Shown piece after piece: positions 36,401 to 47,316 of a stretch of DNA of 64,000 nt. Origin of the DNA: Typha latifolia (Eukaryota > Streptophyta > Magnoliopsida > Poales > Typhaceae); the NCBI GenBank assembly GCA_019914945.1, contig CM034100.1, positions 2,245,209-2,309,208 of the forward strand, given 5' to 3'. Both the position numbers and the translations under genes were made by a program. Within the stretch, counting starts at the first letter, position 1. Every line of letters begins with the position of its first letter. Under the pieces are notes generated by a model. The model made no database searches, was not told the origin of the DNA, and worked only from the letters and a program-made list of their open reading frames with translations.

Positions 36401-37780
36401 TAATTGCTCAGAGATAGGATGACAATAAACTTATGAAGAAGTTTAGAAAACATAACAATCTCCGCAAGCTTAAAATCCACAGTTTTTACAATAAGAGTCA
36501 TGGGCCATTTAACGGCTCTTGAAGAAACTAAAATAGTAGAAAGGAAGTTAAATATCTTAGAACATAGAAAACCCAAGTTTAGAGTAAGGAAGCTATAAAA
36601 AGCTCAAAACAGCATTGTTTTAGTCGCAGAAGTAGGAATTCCAGTTTAATCATTTGCCCACAACAAAATAGAGATATTAGCAACAAGACAAGGATCTGCA
36701 AGATGAATAGAGAATGCGTGAGTTTCTTCAAATATAAAAGTATTTTCAATTTTAGAGACAGTACATAAAACAATAAAAAGACATTGCTGCAGACGCAGAA
36801 GCACCTATAAGCCTTATAACATAAATTTGAAATAGAATTTCCAAACAACAGGTTCTTTACAGAAATTTCTCCAAGCAAATCAGTAAAAAAATCTAGCAAT
36901 AATCCAAAAAGAAATGCTAGAGAATATGGGTGTTCAAAAAAACAAAAACAAAAACAAAGTAACTGCAGAAAAAGAAGTATCACAGAACTTTAAAAGAAGC
37001 AAGATATGAATGATGACATATATGATATAACTTCCTGCCACTTCTCATCTTTAGTTAATAAGCAAGACGAGTGGTTTTCAGTCAATTGAAGTTCCTTACT
37101 ACAGATCACAAAACATTAAGATCATCAACAAGAATATTTGAAAAATATCTTGCTTCACCTAGTGGATACACATTACCGATGCATGTTATACTTAAGCAAT
37201 TAGCTGATATTTAAAGACTAGGTAGAAATTTCAAAAGAAAAATAGGCATGCTATGCAAAGCACAAGGCAATTGGCTGGAGGATGAAGAAAAATTACGCAT
37301 TCACCAATATGCTGAAGCAAATAAACACACATCAGCATAGCATGGTACATATATTCAGTTGTTGAAAATATTGCTCTTAGTTATACAATGTTACCTTTGT
37401 GGTTATATTTCCGTAGATTAAAACTTGAATGATGTTTTACTAATTTGACACAATCTATATATATTATACATGGCCACACACTCCGAAGGTGATATTACAA
37501 TGGGCAAAACTGGTAAAAGAAGTATTAAGATAACATCATATTGCATTTACATGAAAAAAAAACACTAATTGAAGAGGAAGACTGCATGTGTAACCAATGC
37601 AGAAATAATTACCTATATTATATATATAAAAGATAGTATGTTATTACCTCATATTCTACATGTGAATGTAAGATACAAAACTAATATAAAAAGAGATAGC
37701 ATGTTATTACCTCATATTCTACATGTGAATGTAAGATACAAAACTATGTCAATAATCTGTATAGAGATACCTAGCCCTTA
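33499..37780. other. Long AT-rich interval, partly UBA2 3'UTR introns
   Basis: No confident coding gene. Minus-strand ORFs of up to 128 codons (34552-34938) have no recognisable domain and are Ser/Phe/Leu-rich from pyrimidine-rich DNA. The right part probably holds spliced 3'UTR of the UBA2 gene: a donor at 37781 lies just after its stop, and a possible small UTR exon (36224-36158, minus, flanked by CTGTACAG and GTAAGAG) is visible. The 3' end of that transcript was not located. Confidence 0.4.
37631..37746. repeat. Two copies of a 53-bp repeat in the UBA2 3' intron
   Basis: The copies at 37631-37683 and 37694-37746 share AGATAG(T/C)ATGTTATTAC and then CTCATATTCTACATGTGAAT, with about one mismatch and a 63-bp period. 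On the minus strand each copy contains a donor-like GAG|GTAATAA, so the duplication also doubles a potential splice signal. Confidence 0.85.
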
Positions 37781-37792
37781 CCTGTCTCTTGC

Positions 37793-39265
37793 CTAGTGAC
37801 CCATGTAAGGTCCTGCACCACCCAAGTGTCCAAGTCCTTGCTGATTCCTCCCAGATCCTCCCTGTCCCGTTGGCACATTCCCATATCCACCCTGCATTGC
37901 TCCTGCAGCCCCGTAGCCTCCTAGCATCCCAGGGTTCCCTACAGCCTGCCCCTGATTACCATAAACACCATGCATCCCGTGTCCTCCACTGGGAACACCG
38001 TGGTTGACCGCCGGCGACCCCACTCCACTAGTCCCCAATGAACCCAGCAGATTACTTAACCCCAATCCCTGCCCTTGAGAAGCAAGGATTGCAGTCAAAG
38101 CCTGCCCCAATGCTGGATTCAACCCTGCGGCAGCCGCCGCTGCTGCCGCAGCTGGCGGTGCTGCCTGGTTGAATCCCAAACCAGTAGCCGGAGGAGCCAT
38201 CAAGTGCCCAGTTCCAGCGGTTCCTACAATATGACTCCCCATTCCACCACCAAACCCAGAACTCTCATTCCTACCAAAGTGCGACCCATGAGCTCCGCCT
38301 TGGTGGAACCCGCCCTTTCCCGGCTTCGGCCCATCAATTGCCTTCTGGCAATGCAAGGTATGCCCCTCGAAGTTCTTGTGCGGCTCCTCCAAAGCCTTCC
38401 TGGCACTTTCAACCGTCTTGTAAACGAAAAGGGCGAAACCTTTCGGTCTCCCAGTAGCCTTATCCAACCCAAGGGGCCCCTCCTCAATTTCCCCATATCG
38501 AGCGAAGAACTGCAGAAGCTTTTGCGGGTCGATGTCGGCTCCCACGTTGCTAACGAATATCTTCCGCAGGGTATACTCCGAGACCGGTGGTGGAGCAGGG
38601 GCCGGGGGCGGCGCAGGGCCTGCCGATGCAAGCTGGCACGCGGTCATCCGGTTCCCGATACGCTTCTGGGGCTGCATCAGGGCTCGCCGTGCGCCGGAGC
38701 GGCGCTTGAAGAGGATGAAGCCGTAGCCCTTGGATTTCCCGGTGAGCTTGTCGACGACGGCTTTACAGTCCTCGATCTTGCCGTACTCTCGGAAGGCGGC
38801 GGCGAGGGTATCCGCGTTGGTGTCCCACCCGAGGCCGTGGACAAAGATCTTGCGGAGGGCGGGGTCGGCGTCGGCGAACCGGCGGACGTCCGCGAGGACG
38901 TCGCGGTGGCGCACCACCGCGTCGCGGAGGATGTCAACGAGCTGGTCCTTGGGGAAAGTTTCAAGGAGCTTCTGGATCGATGCTGGGTCGCTGTCGTCCT
39001 CATCCTCCTCGTCGCTATCAACGACGGCGGCGACTGAGCTGGCGGGGGTTGCGCCGTTGCCGTCGAGGGAGGAGGAGGAGGGATCGGGGAGTTCAGGTTT
39101 GGACTCGGACTCGGGTACCGTGTCTTGCTTGACGACCTCCTCAACGCCGTCATCGTTGGCTTCCTCCCTGGTTGATTCGTCGATGGGTTCTTCCACCGGG
39201 GCCTCTTCATGGGTGGAATTGACCTCGATCTCCTTCTTAGTCTCAAGCTTTCGCTTCTTAGCCAT
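37793..39265 (-). CDS. UBA2A: UBP1-associated protein 2 (UBA2a-like), two RRMs, 490 aa
   Basis: A nuclear RNA-binding protein of the hnRNP type; Arabidopsis UBA2 proteins bind U-rich 3'UTRs, interact with UBP1 and take part in ABA and wound responses. One coding exon starts at ATG 39265; the frame extends upstream only through a TTG. MAKKRK suggests a nuclear signal, followed by an acidic Ser-rich stretch (about 20-95) and the conserved QKLLETFPKDQLVDIL. RRM1 is at about 138-214 (RNP2 IFVHGL, RNP1 KGYGFILF) and RRM2 at about 234-312 (RNP2 IFVSNV, RNP1 KGFALFVY). The tail is Gly/Ala/Gln-rich and ends GPYMGH, as UBA2a does. A consensus donor (ACAG|GTAAGG at 37782/37781) lies 11 nt after the stop, so the 3'UTR is probably spliced. 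A paralogue lies inverted at 49859-51190. Confidence 0.93.
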   Translation of the reverse strand: MAKKRKLETKKEIEVNSTHEEAPVEEPIDESTREEANDDGVEEVVKQDTVPESESKPELPDPSSSSLDGNGATPASSVAAVVDSDEEDEDDSDPASIQKLLETFPKDQLVDILRDAVVRHRDVLADVRRFADADPALRKIFVHGLGWDTNADTLAAAFREYGKIEDCKAVVDKLTGKSKGYGFILFKRRSGARRALMQPQKRIGNRMTACQLASAGPAPPPAPAPPPVSEYTLRKIFVSNVGADIDPQKLLQFFARYGEIEEGPLGLDKATGRPKGFALFVYKTVESARKALEEPHKNFEGHTLHCQKAIDGPKPGKGGFHQGGAHGSHFGRNESSGFGGGMGSHIVGTAGTGHLMAPPATGLGFNQAAPPAAAAAAAAAGLNPALGQALTAILASQGQGLGLSNLLGSLGTSGVGSPAVNHGVPSGGHGMHGVYGNQGQAVGNPGMLGGYGAAGAMQGGYGNVPTGQGGSGRNQQGLGHLGGAGPYMGH

Positions 39266-39943
39266 GGCGTTAGGAAGAGCGCTCTGAGCGGAATAGGGAC
39301 CCAAGATTTTATTCGGCTAGGGTTTGGTTTAATAAATACGCCGAGATGAGAGGAAAGGTGGAGGTGTATATTAAGTATGGTAAGTAGTGAGTGAAATCGT
39401 ACAGTGTGCTCACTTTCGTAGAATACTCTTCATAACGAGATAAAAGTGTAAGATATTGGAATAATTGCCAACATTGGCTAATGTAATCAAACCAAATCAT
39501 GATTTATTCCAAACATCTTCTTGAGCATATTGCTTCTTTATAAAGTCGGGAAATTTGCCCCACGAAACCCTTTTTAACTACTTTTTTAAGGGCAATTTAA
39601 AAAAAAACTAAAGATAACAATCAACAAACCTACTTACGAATTACAGAAAAGGGGATAAAAAAATTCACATGAAAGAGAGCATTAAACTATGAACGCCATA
39701 TAAATTGGGCAGCAAAAAAGCTTCATCTAAAGCAGCCAAAAATATACGTCCTTGCATGCTAGATGCTAGCTTTACAAAATAGCCATCTCGTTTAAAGCAT
39801 CAGAAGTGATCTGTTTTAGAGAGAGCCATATAAAGCACCACAAAGCCCGCGAATATATACAAATAAAGTTAAAGAGGCTGCTATATAGCAATACTTTGTC
39901 CAAAACGAGATTTGGCTTCCATATAACAAATAACGACGCCATC
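39266..39943. other. UBA2 promoter and AGO4 3' flank
   Basis: About 680 bp separates the AGO4 stop codon from the UBA2 ATG, both on the minus strand. A telo-like CTAGGGTTT lies near 39317-39325 in the UBA2 leader. Nothing else stands out. Confidence 0.5.
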
Positions 39944-42900
39944 CTAGCAAAAGAACATGGAGCTGCTCACTTTCTCATGAAGTCGAGGCAATTCAGGAAC
40001 TGGAATGCTCCCTGCAGAGGTATGCCCACCGTGGCTAGAAGAAGTTTCAGACATGTCATCAAATTTAATGAATTGGCCCACCTGTGCTGCAGCCAGGTGA
40101 GCATAGCAGATTGGTGCAACTGAGAGAAAAAAGAACACGTTAGAATCAGAAATTACAATTAGTAAATACATAGGTTGCTCATCCAGATTAAATGAGGTTT
40201 GAAGATAAGAACTGGCAAAAAGAATCGACTTACCTACAGAGATTGCTGTGGTGCTCCTCTGGTAGCTGAGATGTCCAAACAATTCATGTTACTTGAAAAG
40301 ATTAGTTTCAGATTTTGCGAGATGTAATGAATGAATGAAAAATAAATTCACTTACACATAGGACAGTGAATGAACAAGCTCCTGAAGGTCATCAGGAGAG
40401 AATCCAATCTCATCAAGCAACACATGATAATGTGTGGGTCTTGTAGTACCCTAGTTTATTAAAAACAAATCAGCAGTATTACTCCTTAGATGGAGAATAG
40501 GTAATTGTCATTCTGCCCTATCTATCAAAAATAAATTACTGAAAGAATGAAGAAAATAAGAATTCAGAAAACAAAATGGGATTGTCTCAGCTTTAAAAAA
40601 CAGGGAACAAAAATAAAAAAAGTGTAAAACAATAACAAAGCCTCATGTAATAGTTTTAAATCACAAGGCAACTAAGAGATAACAAGGAAGAGGTTATCAT
40701 ATTTACACTCAGAACATATCTTAGTTCCAGCTAATAGACAGCAAGTCCAGATTGAAAAGTAGAGTTTCGTTGAGGACTTACTATCATCCCTGCATGCGAG
40801 CACATGTAGAAGTCATAATTTCGAGGATGACATACTTTATTGTCTACCACTGTGCCTGCACATAGAAAAATAAATGAGTGTAAATTTGGCACAGGATACC
40901 ACACAAATTTATCATCAACAGATAAAGGGAAGGATCTGAAATTCCTCTCTTGACTACTGAGCAGTCAGAATTAAGAAGCTCACCAGGAGCTACATTATCA
41001 GGTGAGCCATGTTGGAAGAACTTGGTATGATGGTTCTTTTGGGCAACAATTACTGTGAACTTTGGAGACCATTGCTCGTCAAGAAATTTACAAGCCTGCA
41101 GCAGTGAAACAGAAATTGGACATATCATCAAAAGAAATAAAATAAAGTTTGCATATCTAAAGAGGCAACAGAGGATTCTGTACTAAATTCACCTCAATAA
41201 TTTGATCCAACTCAATGTTTAGGACCTGATTGAATTGTGATTCACTTACTCCATCTCTAAAAGCCAGCATACACACTTCAAAATTAGTGCACAATAAAAA
41301 AGAGGATGCACCAAATGCTTCAAAAGCACAAGTAAGAACGTTTGTCATACTAAATGCAAGACAAAAATTTGCATCAAATCTAATCTGAATTAATAAATGC
41401 TTGCCAACTCAGCAAATTGTTGACAACTAATTTTCTGCAACACTTGTCAACAGAAATTTTATAATTTGATCAATCAGCCATCCTAGGCAAGCATAAATAA
41501 GAAAAACAAAAAATGCAGTGGCATATCTTACATACAATACAATGACATATAACACTTATAAACAGTAAAAAGATAAAGATCACAATCTTCTGCATGGAGA
41601 ACTCGTCAGTAATGCAAAAATGTAGTGACAGCTTATTTGGAAGACATACCTGAATATAACAATCTGATCAGGTTTTCTTTTTTGTGAACTGGTATAGAAA
41701 TCAACCAACAGTTCTCTGAGGTATTAAATTGGAAAAGGTTCAGCAATGAAACAGCAATACCGAAACAATTTATTTAAGTGAAGTACAAAATATAAACACA
41801 TGATAAAAGTTATTAACGAGATCCCAACTTCTAATAGAACTTGTAACTACCAAAACAGGGAAATAGCATATCATGGAAGTAACTATGAAAAGAAATGACA
41901 TGAAGCTTACCGAACGATGCCTTCATCATCATTTCCTGAAGGTTTAAACAGAGAGTCAATCATTTCCACCTTTGGAGACTGTGTTCGGACAGCTGCCCTA
42001 TATCGTGAAATAAGTGGCCACTGTCTAGAACTAACAACCTAATGGCGACCCAGAACCACAAAAAGAAAATCACCGTAGATGAAAAAAATGGATTAGGATG
42101 TTGTGGATTGCATGCAGAGAATTTGAAAAAAATAATCCATAGTGACCAATATACTTGTGGAATACTTACGGCAGCAATTGATGGCAAATCAGACTGCCCA
42201 GGTGACCCATGGGAAACATCCATTCCCAATATAATTGTGGGTATCTTTGACACAAGTGGAATAGCAGGAGAATGCTCAACTTGCAGCAGCGAGTTCATTC
42301 CTCCCAACTGTGAAAGGCAGAAAGGAATTAGTCAACAAACACAAGAAAGTCAAGCGAACCAAGATAACGAAGCAAAGCATGTGCTAGTGTACCTTGGCAT
42401 TAATCTTTAGCAGCACATTGGTGAGATACTGGTCGTTAACTCTAGTTGGAGCAATACATTGAGTAACAATTCCAAATTCAGAAAGGCATTTTCGTTTCCA
42501 TGGACCTATGACATAGCCAAGATTCAACAATTAAAGAGGGCCAAAAAAATGTTTGGCAGTATCGTATGATGCTAAAAAGGTAATTCTTGAATCAAACCAT
42601 AAATATCAGAATTTTTCCGCTCAGGCAGAAGGCATAAAAGAAATCTTGGTGCCCCCGGAAGCTTGTTCTTGATCTGTTCAAACATTTCCTCTACTCTAGC
42701 AGTAGGGGGGGAACGCCTCATCTGAGGAGACTCTTCAAAGACATCAAACGGGTCTTCAATGGACTGCGAAATAGCTTAGCATCAACAAGAGAGACATCTT
42801 TAGAGAATGCTAAATTGCTATCAGAGACAAAAATAACCTACAATTCCTTTCATTCCTCCACATTTGATCAGATCCCGAACAAGAGATCTTATATCGCAAC

Positions 42901-45645
42901 GAGCAGAAAAATTGACGACAGCCCAACGGTCAACAGTGGTAGGCTGGTTTAGTTTCTGCAATTGAAAAGAAAATAATTATCATGTTTATAAAGTAAATAC
43001 AGTTCAAAGCTGAGCATGACAAAGATCACCTTGTTATTGAAATTCCAGCGCCCATTTCGTGGAAAAAAATCTTCACCATTACCAACTTTCAGCTATAGCA
43101 CAAGAAATTTATTTCAGTTAAAGATATTGAAGCAGACATACTAGGACCCAAAAGTCAGCAACAATGAATTATTATTGTTGCCACCAACCTTAGGAGGCTG
43201 TAAAATACGGCCTTCCACTTGAGTAAAACTAGGAGCAATAGAAATACCACATGCCCGTAACATAGGTTCAGCATCATAATTGTTGTGCCGTAAAGCCTAA
43301 CAAGAAAAGAAATAAAAAGCATGGGCAATAAAGTTAACATGAATACTATAATATATACATATTATAGAGACAAGGACTTACATCATTGAGAGCACCCATT
43401 CTCTCTTGGGGCTTCTGCCTGGACTTTTCGACTAGCGAGGAGCGCTGAAGTGTTGATAATGCTTTCGTATATCTTTGTAGGGAAACTAGTGAGCATAGCT
43501 ACAAAGTGTAAGAACCACCCCCATAGTTACCATTAAAGAAAATTAAAAGGCAGCATCACTAATAATTACATTAAATCCCAACAAATGGAAAACATTTTTC
43601 AAACCTCAATTGGGAAGTATGTGGGACGCTTCGGCTTCCCAACATTAATGCACGGCAGCTCAGCAGAATACCTCAATTCTATGTTCCGATATTTAACAAA
43701 GTAATCGTAAACCGTTATTTCTACTGTATTAACTTCACAATCACCATTTCCATCTCTACCATTTCTCTGCTTCAATGTGAACCTGGAAAAACAATTTAAC
43801 AAATAAGTAATCCTTTAGCAAAGAATTTAATAAATTAATAATGTCAACATTGAAAAGTGCAAGCCTTCCTTCAATCCTTCCTTGTTTATCAATCCATTAA
43901 GCTAGTTGAGTAGATTAGGTGAAAACAATATACAGCAAAAGTAAACAGAAAGAAATTCACTTCTCCATAACAAACTGATAATAATAGTATATAAAGAAAA
44001 AATGATAGTCATATGAAACTTAACAAAATAAGATCCTGACAAGGTAAAACCAAGAGGTGCATACATCTGCTCGTTGCATGGTCTTTCACTCAGACCAACA
44101 ATCTTATATTCAGTATTTGATGGGCTTGTCTTCACTCTCAGATTTTTGAGTGTGCGCTTAGCCTATAAGGCCAAAATGAGAAATAATAAGATCCATGTGA
44201 AAGTATTCAAGAGAATGCAAGTAAAATTAACTGCATCTACCTCAAACACCACTTTTTTTAAGAAAACTTGTTCCCATAATATAAAAGACAGTAACGCATC
44301 ATCAAGTTCAAAACTCACCTTTGCCCAGTCAATTTGAAATGGATTATTAACCTTTTGATTTGCAATAAGAAAATCAACGACTGGCCCTGGTCTAACGATC
44401 ATGGTCGTTGAGACATCTAAGTGGGAAAAAAAAAGTGCAACATTATCAACCAATAAATCAAGCAAGAAGAAGCAGGCAAACTAGGGCCTATTTGAAAATG
44501 AGAAAAGAAGAGGTCAAAATGAACTCTTTTATATCACAAGCATACCAATATTAAGTGACAGGCCACTTTGGGTTGTACGAAAACTGGAATGGAATCCTCT
44601 GCAACCCAGGACACCACCACCCAAGTCAATATAATTTGACGGGTTGTCACGGAAAAAAGACTGGCGAACAAGGAGGCATCCCCTACATAAAATCATTAAA
44701 TCACCATAAGATACCCAGAAAATTTAATAATATACATCACATTACAGATGGATGAATAGAGTACCATATTCAATAAAGACGGAATATAACATACTGTTTT
44801 GCTGAATGCTGTCTCAGTATGATATCAAGAACACGCAAAGCCTCTTGGGAGTTCTCAGAATCATGACCTCTCAAGGCCTGTGATATGGCCTGCATGGGAA
44901 TTTTAGCAGCAAAACTAAGCTCAACTTTAAAGGTTTTTGTCTGATAGGGCCGCCTAACACGTTTCCTCTCATTCTCTCCAGGGCTGTCATTTCCCCCTGG
45001 ACTTCCATTGCCAGCAGTTCTACTTTCAAGACAAACAGGTCATCAAAAGAACAGATTGGACCATCTCATAAAGCAGGAAAATGGGGAAGGTGACAAAAGT
45101 TAAGGTACCTGCCGGAGGAGATATCCTCCAGTACAACAGTAAACTCGTTGTTAACTTGAGGAAGAGCACCAATAGTGAACAAACTTTTCTCGCCATCATA
45201 GGCAAAGTCCTTATTACCAAGTTCAGAGTCATAAGTCTGGTGTAACTTATCAATTACTCTCCTCCCAATACCTTTTCCATCCACAGGACGGTCATCTTCA
45301 TATTTCAAGGAAACCTATTTTGCAATGCATTGAGAATGTTTAAGTGTTCTATGCAATTGACGTTAAATAGTTGGCAAGGAAGAAAATAGTTCATACACTG
45401 TAGTGATAAAAATTATCATCCATACTGCGGACAGACACTTTAAAATGATTAGTGTAAAGAGGAACAGGTTGCCCTTTTCGTCCGAGCCCAGGTCTCGGCA
45501 TTGGCACCCGTTTAGTCTTTGATGCCTTTTTAGGAGGAGAATTTCGCTCTGATTCCGCTTTAATAGGTACCACATTTGGAGGTATTGGCGGAGGAGGCGG
45601 TAGATCCTCTCCTTGACCTGGGTCGAATCCATCATGTGCCTCCAT
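39944..45645 (-). CDS. AGO4: ARGONAUTE 4-type protein, 919 aa
   Basis: A nuclear Argonaute of the AGO4/6/9 clade, which binds 24-nt siRNAs and directs DNA methylation. Twenty-two exons join in phase (2,760 nt): 45645-45397, 45314-45109, 45022-44795, 44682-44546, 44416-44319, 44162-44065, 43782-43605, 43498-43382, 43296-43189, 43092-43030, 42955-42842, 42763-42598, 42505-42393, 42307-42170, 42038-41911, 41715-41650, 41256-41193, 41095-40984, 40855-40782, 40450-40356, 40265-40234, 40119-39944. The Pro-rich N-terminus leads into the N domain; PAZ spans about 274-400; PIWI follows. The slicer triad is complete: Asp655 (LGMDVSHG), Asp737 ([10 protein letters not shown]), His869 (CYAHLAAAQ). It ends SSSMFFC, as the AGO4 clade does. 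The length is close to Arabidopsis AGO4 (924 aa). Confidence 0.95.
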
Positions 45646-46040
45646 CTCTTAGTAAATAACCTAATGATGAAAAAAAAAACATTATATACAGAAGATTAAG
45701 AAATCTACAATTAAAGAAGCAGGACATGACATCGTTAGAATCTCAATTAGTCAGTTCACTGTGAAGACAATGCAACAACTTTATAAAGCAGGGTAACAAA
45801 AATAATGCAAAGTCAGGAGGCAGATTCAAGAAGCTCAAAACATCCTAAAGGTCAGTCACTACCTCTGAAGTTCGAAGCAGCTATGTTTTCACAAGAAATT
45901 CTCCCATGTATTAGATGAGACCCAAAAAAATGGAAGTTACACCATCCAAAAAACTATGACAAGCATTACTATTTATATATACAACACATATGGATAATTA
46001 GATATAAAAGGCAGCTGGCAGATAAACAATCACATATGAG

Positions 46041-46573
46041 CATCCAATACCTATGGCCAAATATATAAATGATTGCAGGGACATAATATGCACAAGATAG
46101 CATAGAAAAAGTGTGTATAAAATGAACTGGATAGCAATAGTATACGACAAAATCAATCAGGTACTCCAACAGAAAAAATAAAGTTTCATTATGACATGTG
46201 CTGCAAAGAGGCAATTTAAAAAAGTTTCTGTTTTGACCTAAGAAAACAGAGAACTACATTGTAACATAGATTAACCAAAAACAGACATTATACACATGAA
46301 AGCATGATGACTAAAATGAAAACATCCACCTCCTATGGCCTACTAGGTAAATGATTGCAGGGACATAATGCGACGCGATAGCAAACTGGATGCAGAAGAG
46401 CATAAGACAAACAATCAGGTGCTCAAAGGAAAGATAGAGCTTCACCATGACAAGAATTCTGCTAACAGGCACTATTTTGACGGAAGAAAACATAGAACTA
46501 CATTGTAATATAGCTTAACCCAAAAAAAGAAAAAGAAAAGACACTTACATTCACATGAAAGCATGATGACTAA
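46041..46573. repeat. Imperfect tandem duplication of about 280 bp in AGO4 intron
   Basis: Unit 1 (about 46041-46314) and unit 2 (about 46323-46573) share CCTATGGCC, AAATGATTGCAGGGACATAAT, AACTACATTGTAA and, at the end, CATGAAAGCATGATGACTAA, in the same order with many changes between. No known element family is recognised. Confidence 0.8.
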
Positions 46574-46634
46574 CATGCTGCAAAACAGTATAAATCTCTT
46601 TGAAAAGTCAAGGAAGTTACAGAAACCCCTATTA

Positions 46635-46693
46635 GACTAACAAGTTATAACATGAGATAACATACTGGACTAACAAGTTATAACATGAGATAA
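46635..46693. repeat. 26-bp perfect direct repeat, 33-bp period
   Basis: GACTAACAAGTTATAACATG followed by AGATAA occurs at 46635-46660 and again at 46668-46693 inside the AGO4 5'UTR intron. Confidence 0.9.
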
Positions 46694-47316
46694 TATAATA
46701 TAGTTCCACGAAACAAGAAAACCCAAATGTATATTAACTCTGTCCCGCTTATAATCACGAAATCGAATTAAAACTACTAGAGAATATCTGAAGACTAGCG
46801 TTGCAACACGGAGCAACAGATTGCTATGAAGCAAACAGGCAGACGTGCATCAAATGGTCAGTGGAATTTTGGAGCATCAAAAGAACGAGAGGTAGATTAT
46901 ATGCCTGTGAGCTACGAAAATATATAAACAAAAACAGAGACGTATCTCCAGGTAGCGATCTGTAAAACCCTAACACTAGTAACAATCAAATCATTTTCTA
47001 AACAAAACAAAAATTACCAAACAACTACCAACATTACAAGGATTTGCTTGAAACATTACGAAAACAAAAACGGAGAAATTAAAACTAAATGAAATCGAGC
47101 TTCACTTAACTAAAAATCCACTCAAAACGACCACAAATCGTATAAAATCCCTTATACCACTGTTTAAACCTCTTCAAAACTCTCATTTTCCGCAGAGGAA
47201 AGGAACAACAGAATCTAAAGGCAAACACACTAATAACTCCAAAAACATCCGGATTCGAACCAGAGAATAAATCCTAGAAATTCCTTGGTACACTTGGAGG
47301 AATGAAAGAATTTACC

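Larger units (their letters stand above)
45661..47315 (-). other. Long 5'UTR intron of AGO4
   Basis: The donor CTACG|GTAAATTC (exon end 47316) and the pyrimidine-rich acceptor ending CATCATTAG (exon resumes at 45660) bracket a 1,655-bp intron just before the AGO4 ATG. The upstream exon is a purine/pyrimidine-biased leader near 47317-47420. It contains an imperfect tandem duplication (46041-46573) and a 26-bp direct repeat (46635-46693). Confidence 0.65.

Noticed and set aside
38075..39287. Long open frames antisense to the UBA2 gene
   Set aside because: They arise from GC-rich codon bias of the real gene on the opposite strand; the translations are low-complexity and domain-free.
39265..39304. 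Upstream extension of the UBA2 frame
   Set aside because: The 13 extra codons begin with TTG; the first ATG at 39265 fits the family N-terminus (MAKKRK).
47248..47280. TCTGG-TTCGAAT-CCGGA on the minus strand, resembling a tRNA T-arm
   Set aside because: No D-arm, anticodon arm or pairing acceptor stem at tRNA spacing; it lies in the AGO4 leader intron. Judged coincidental.
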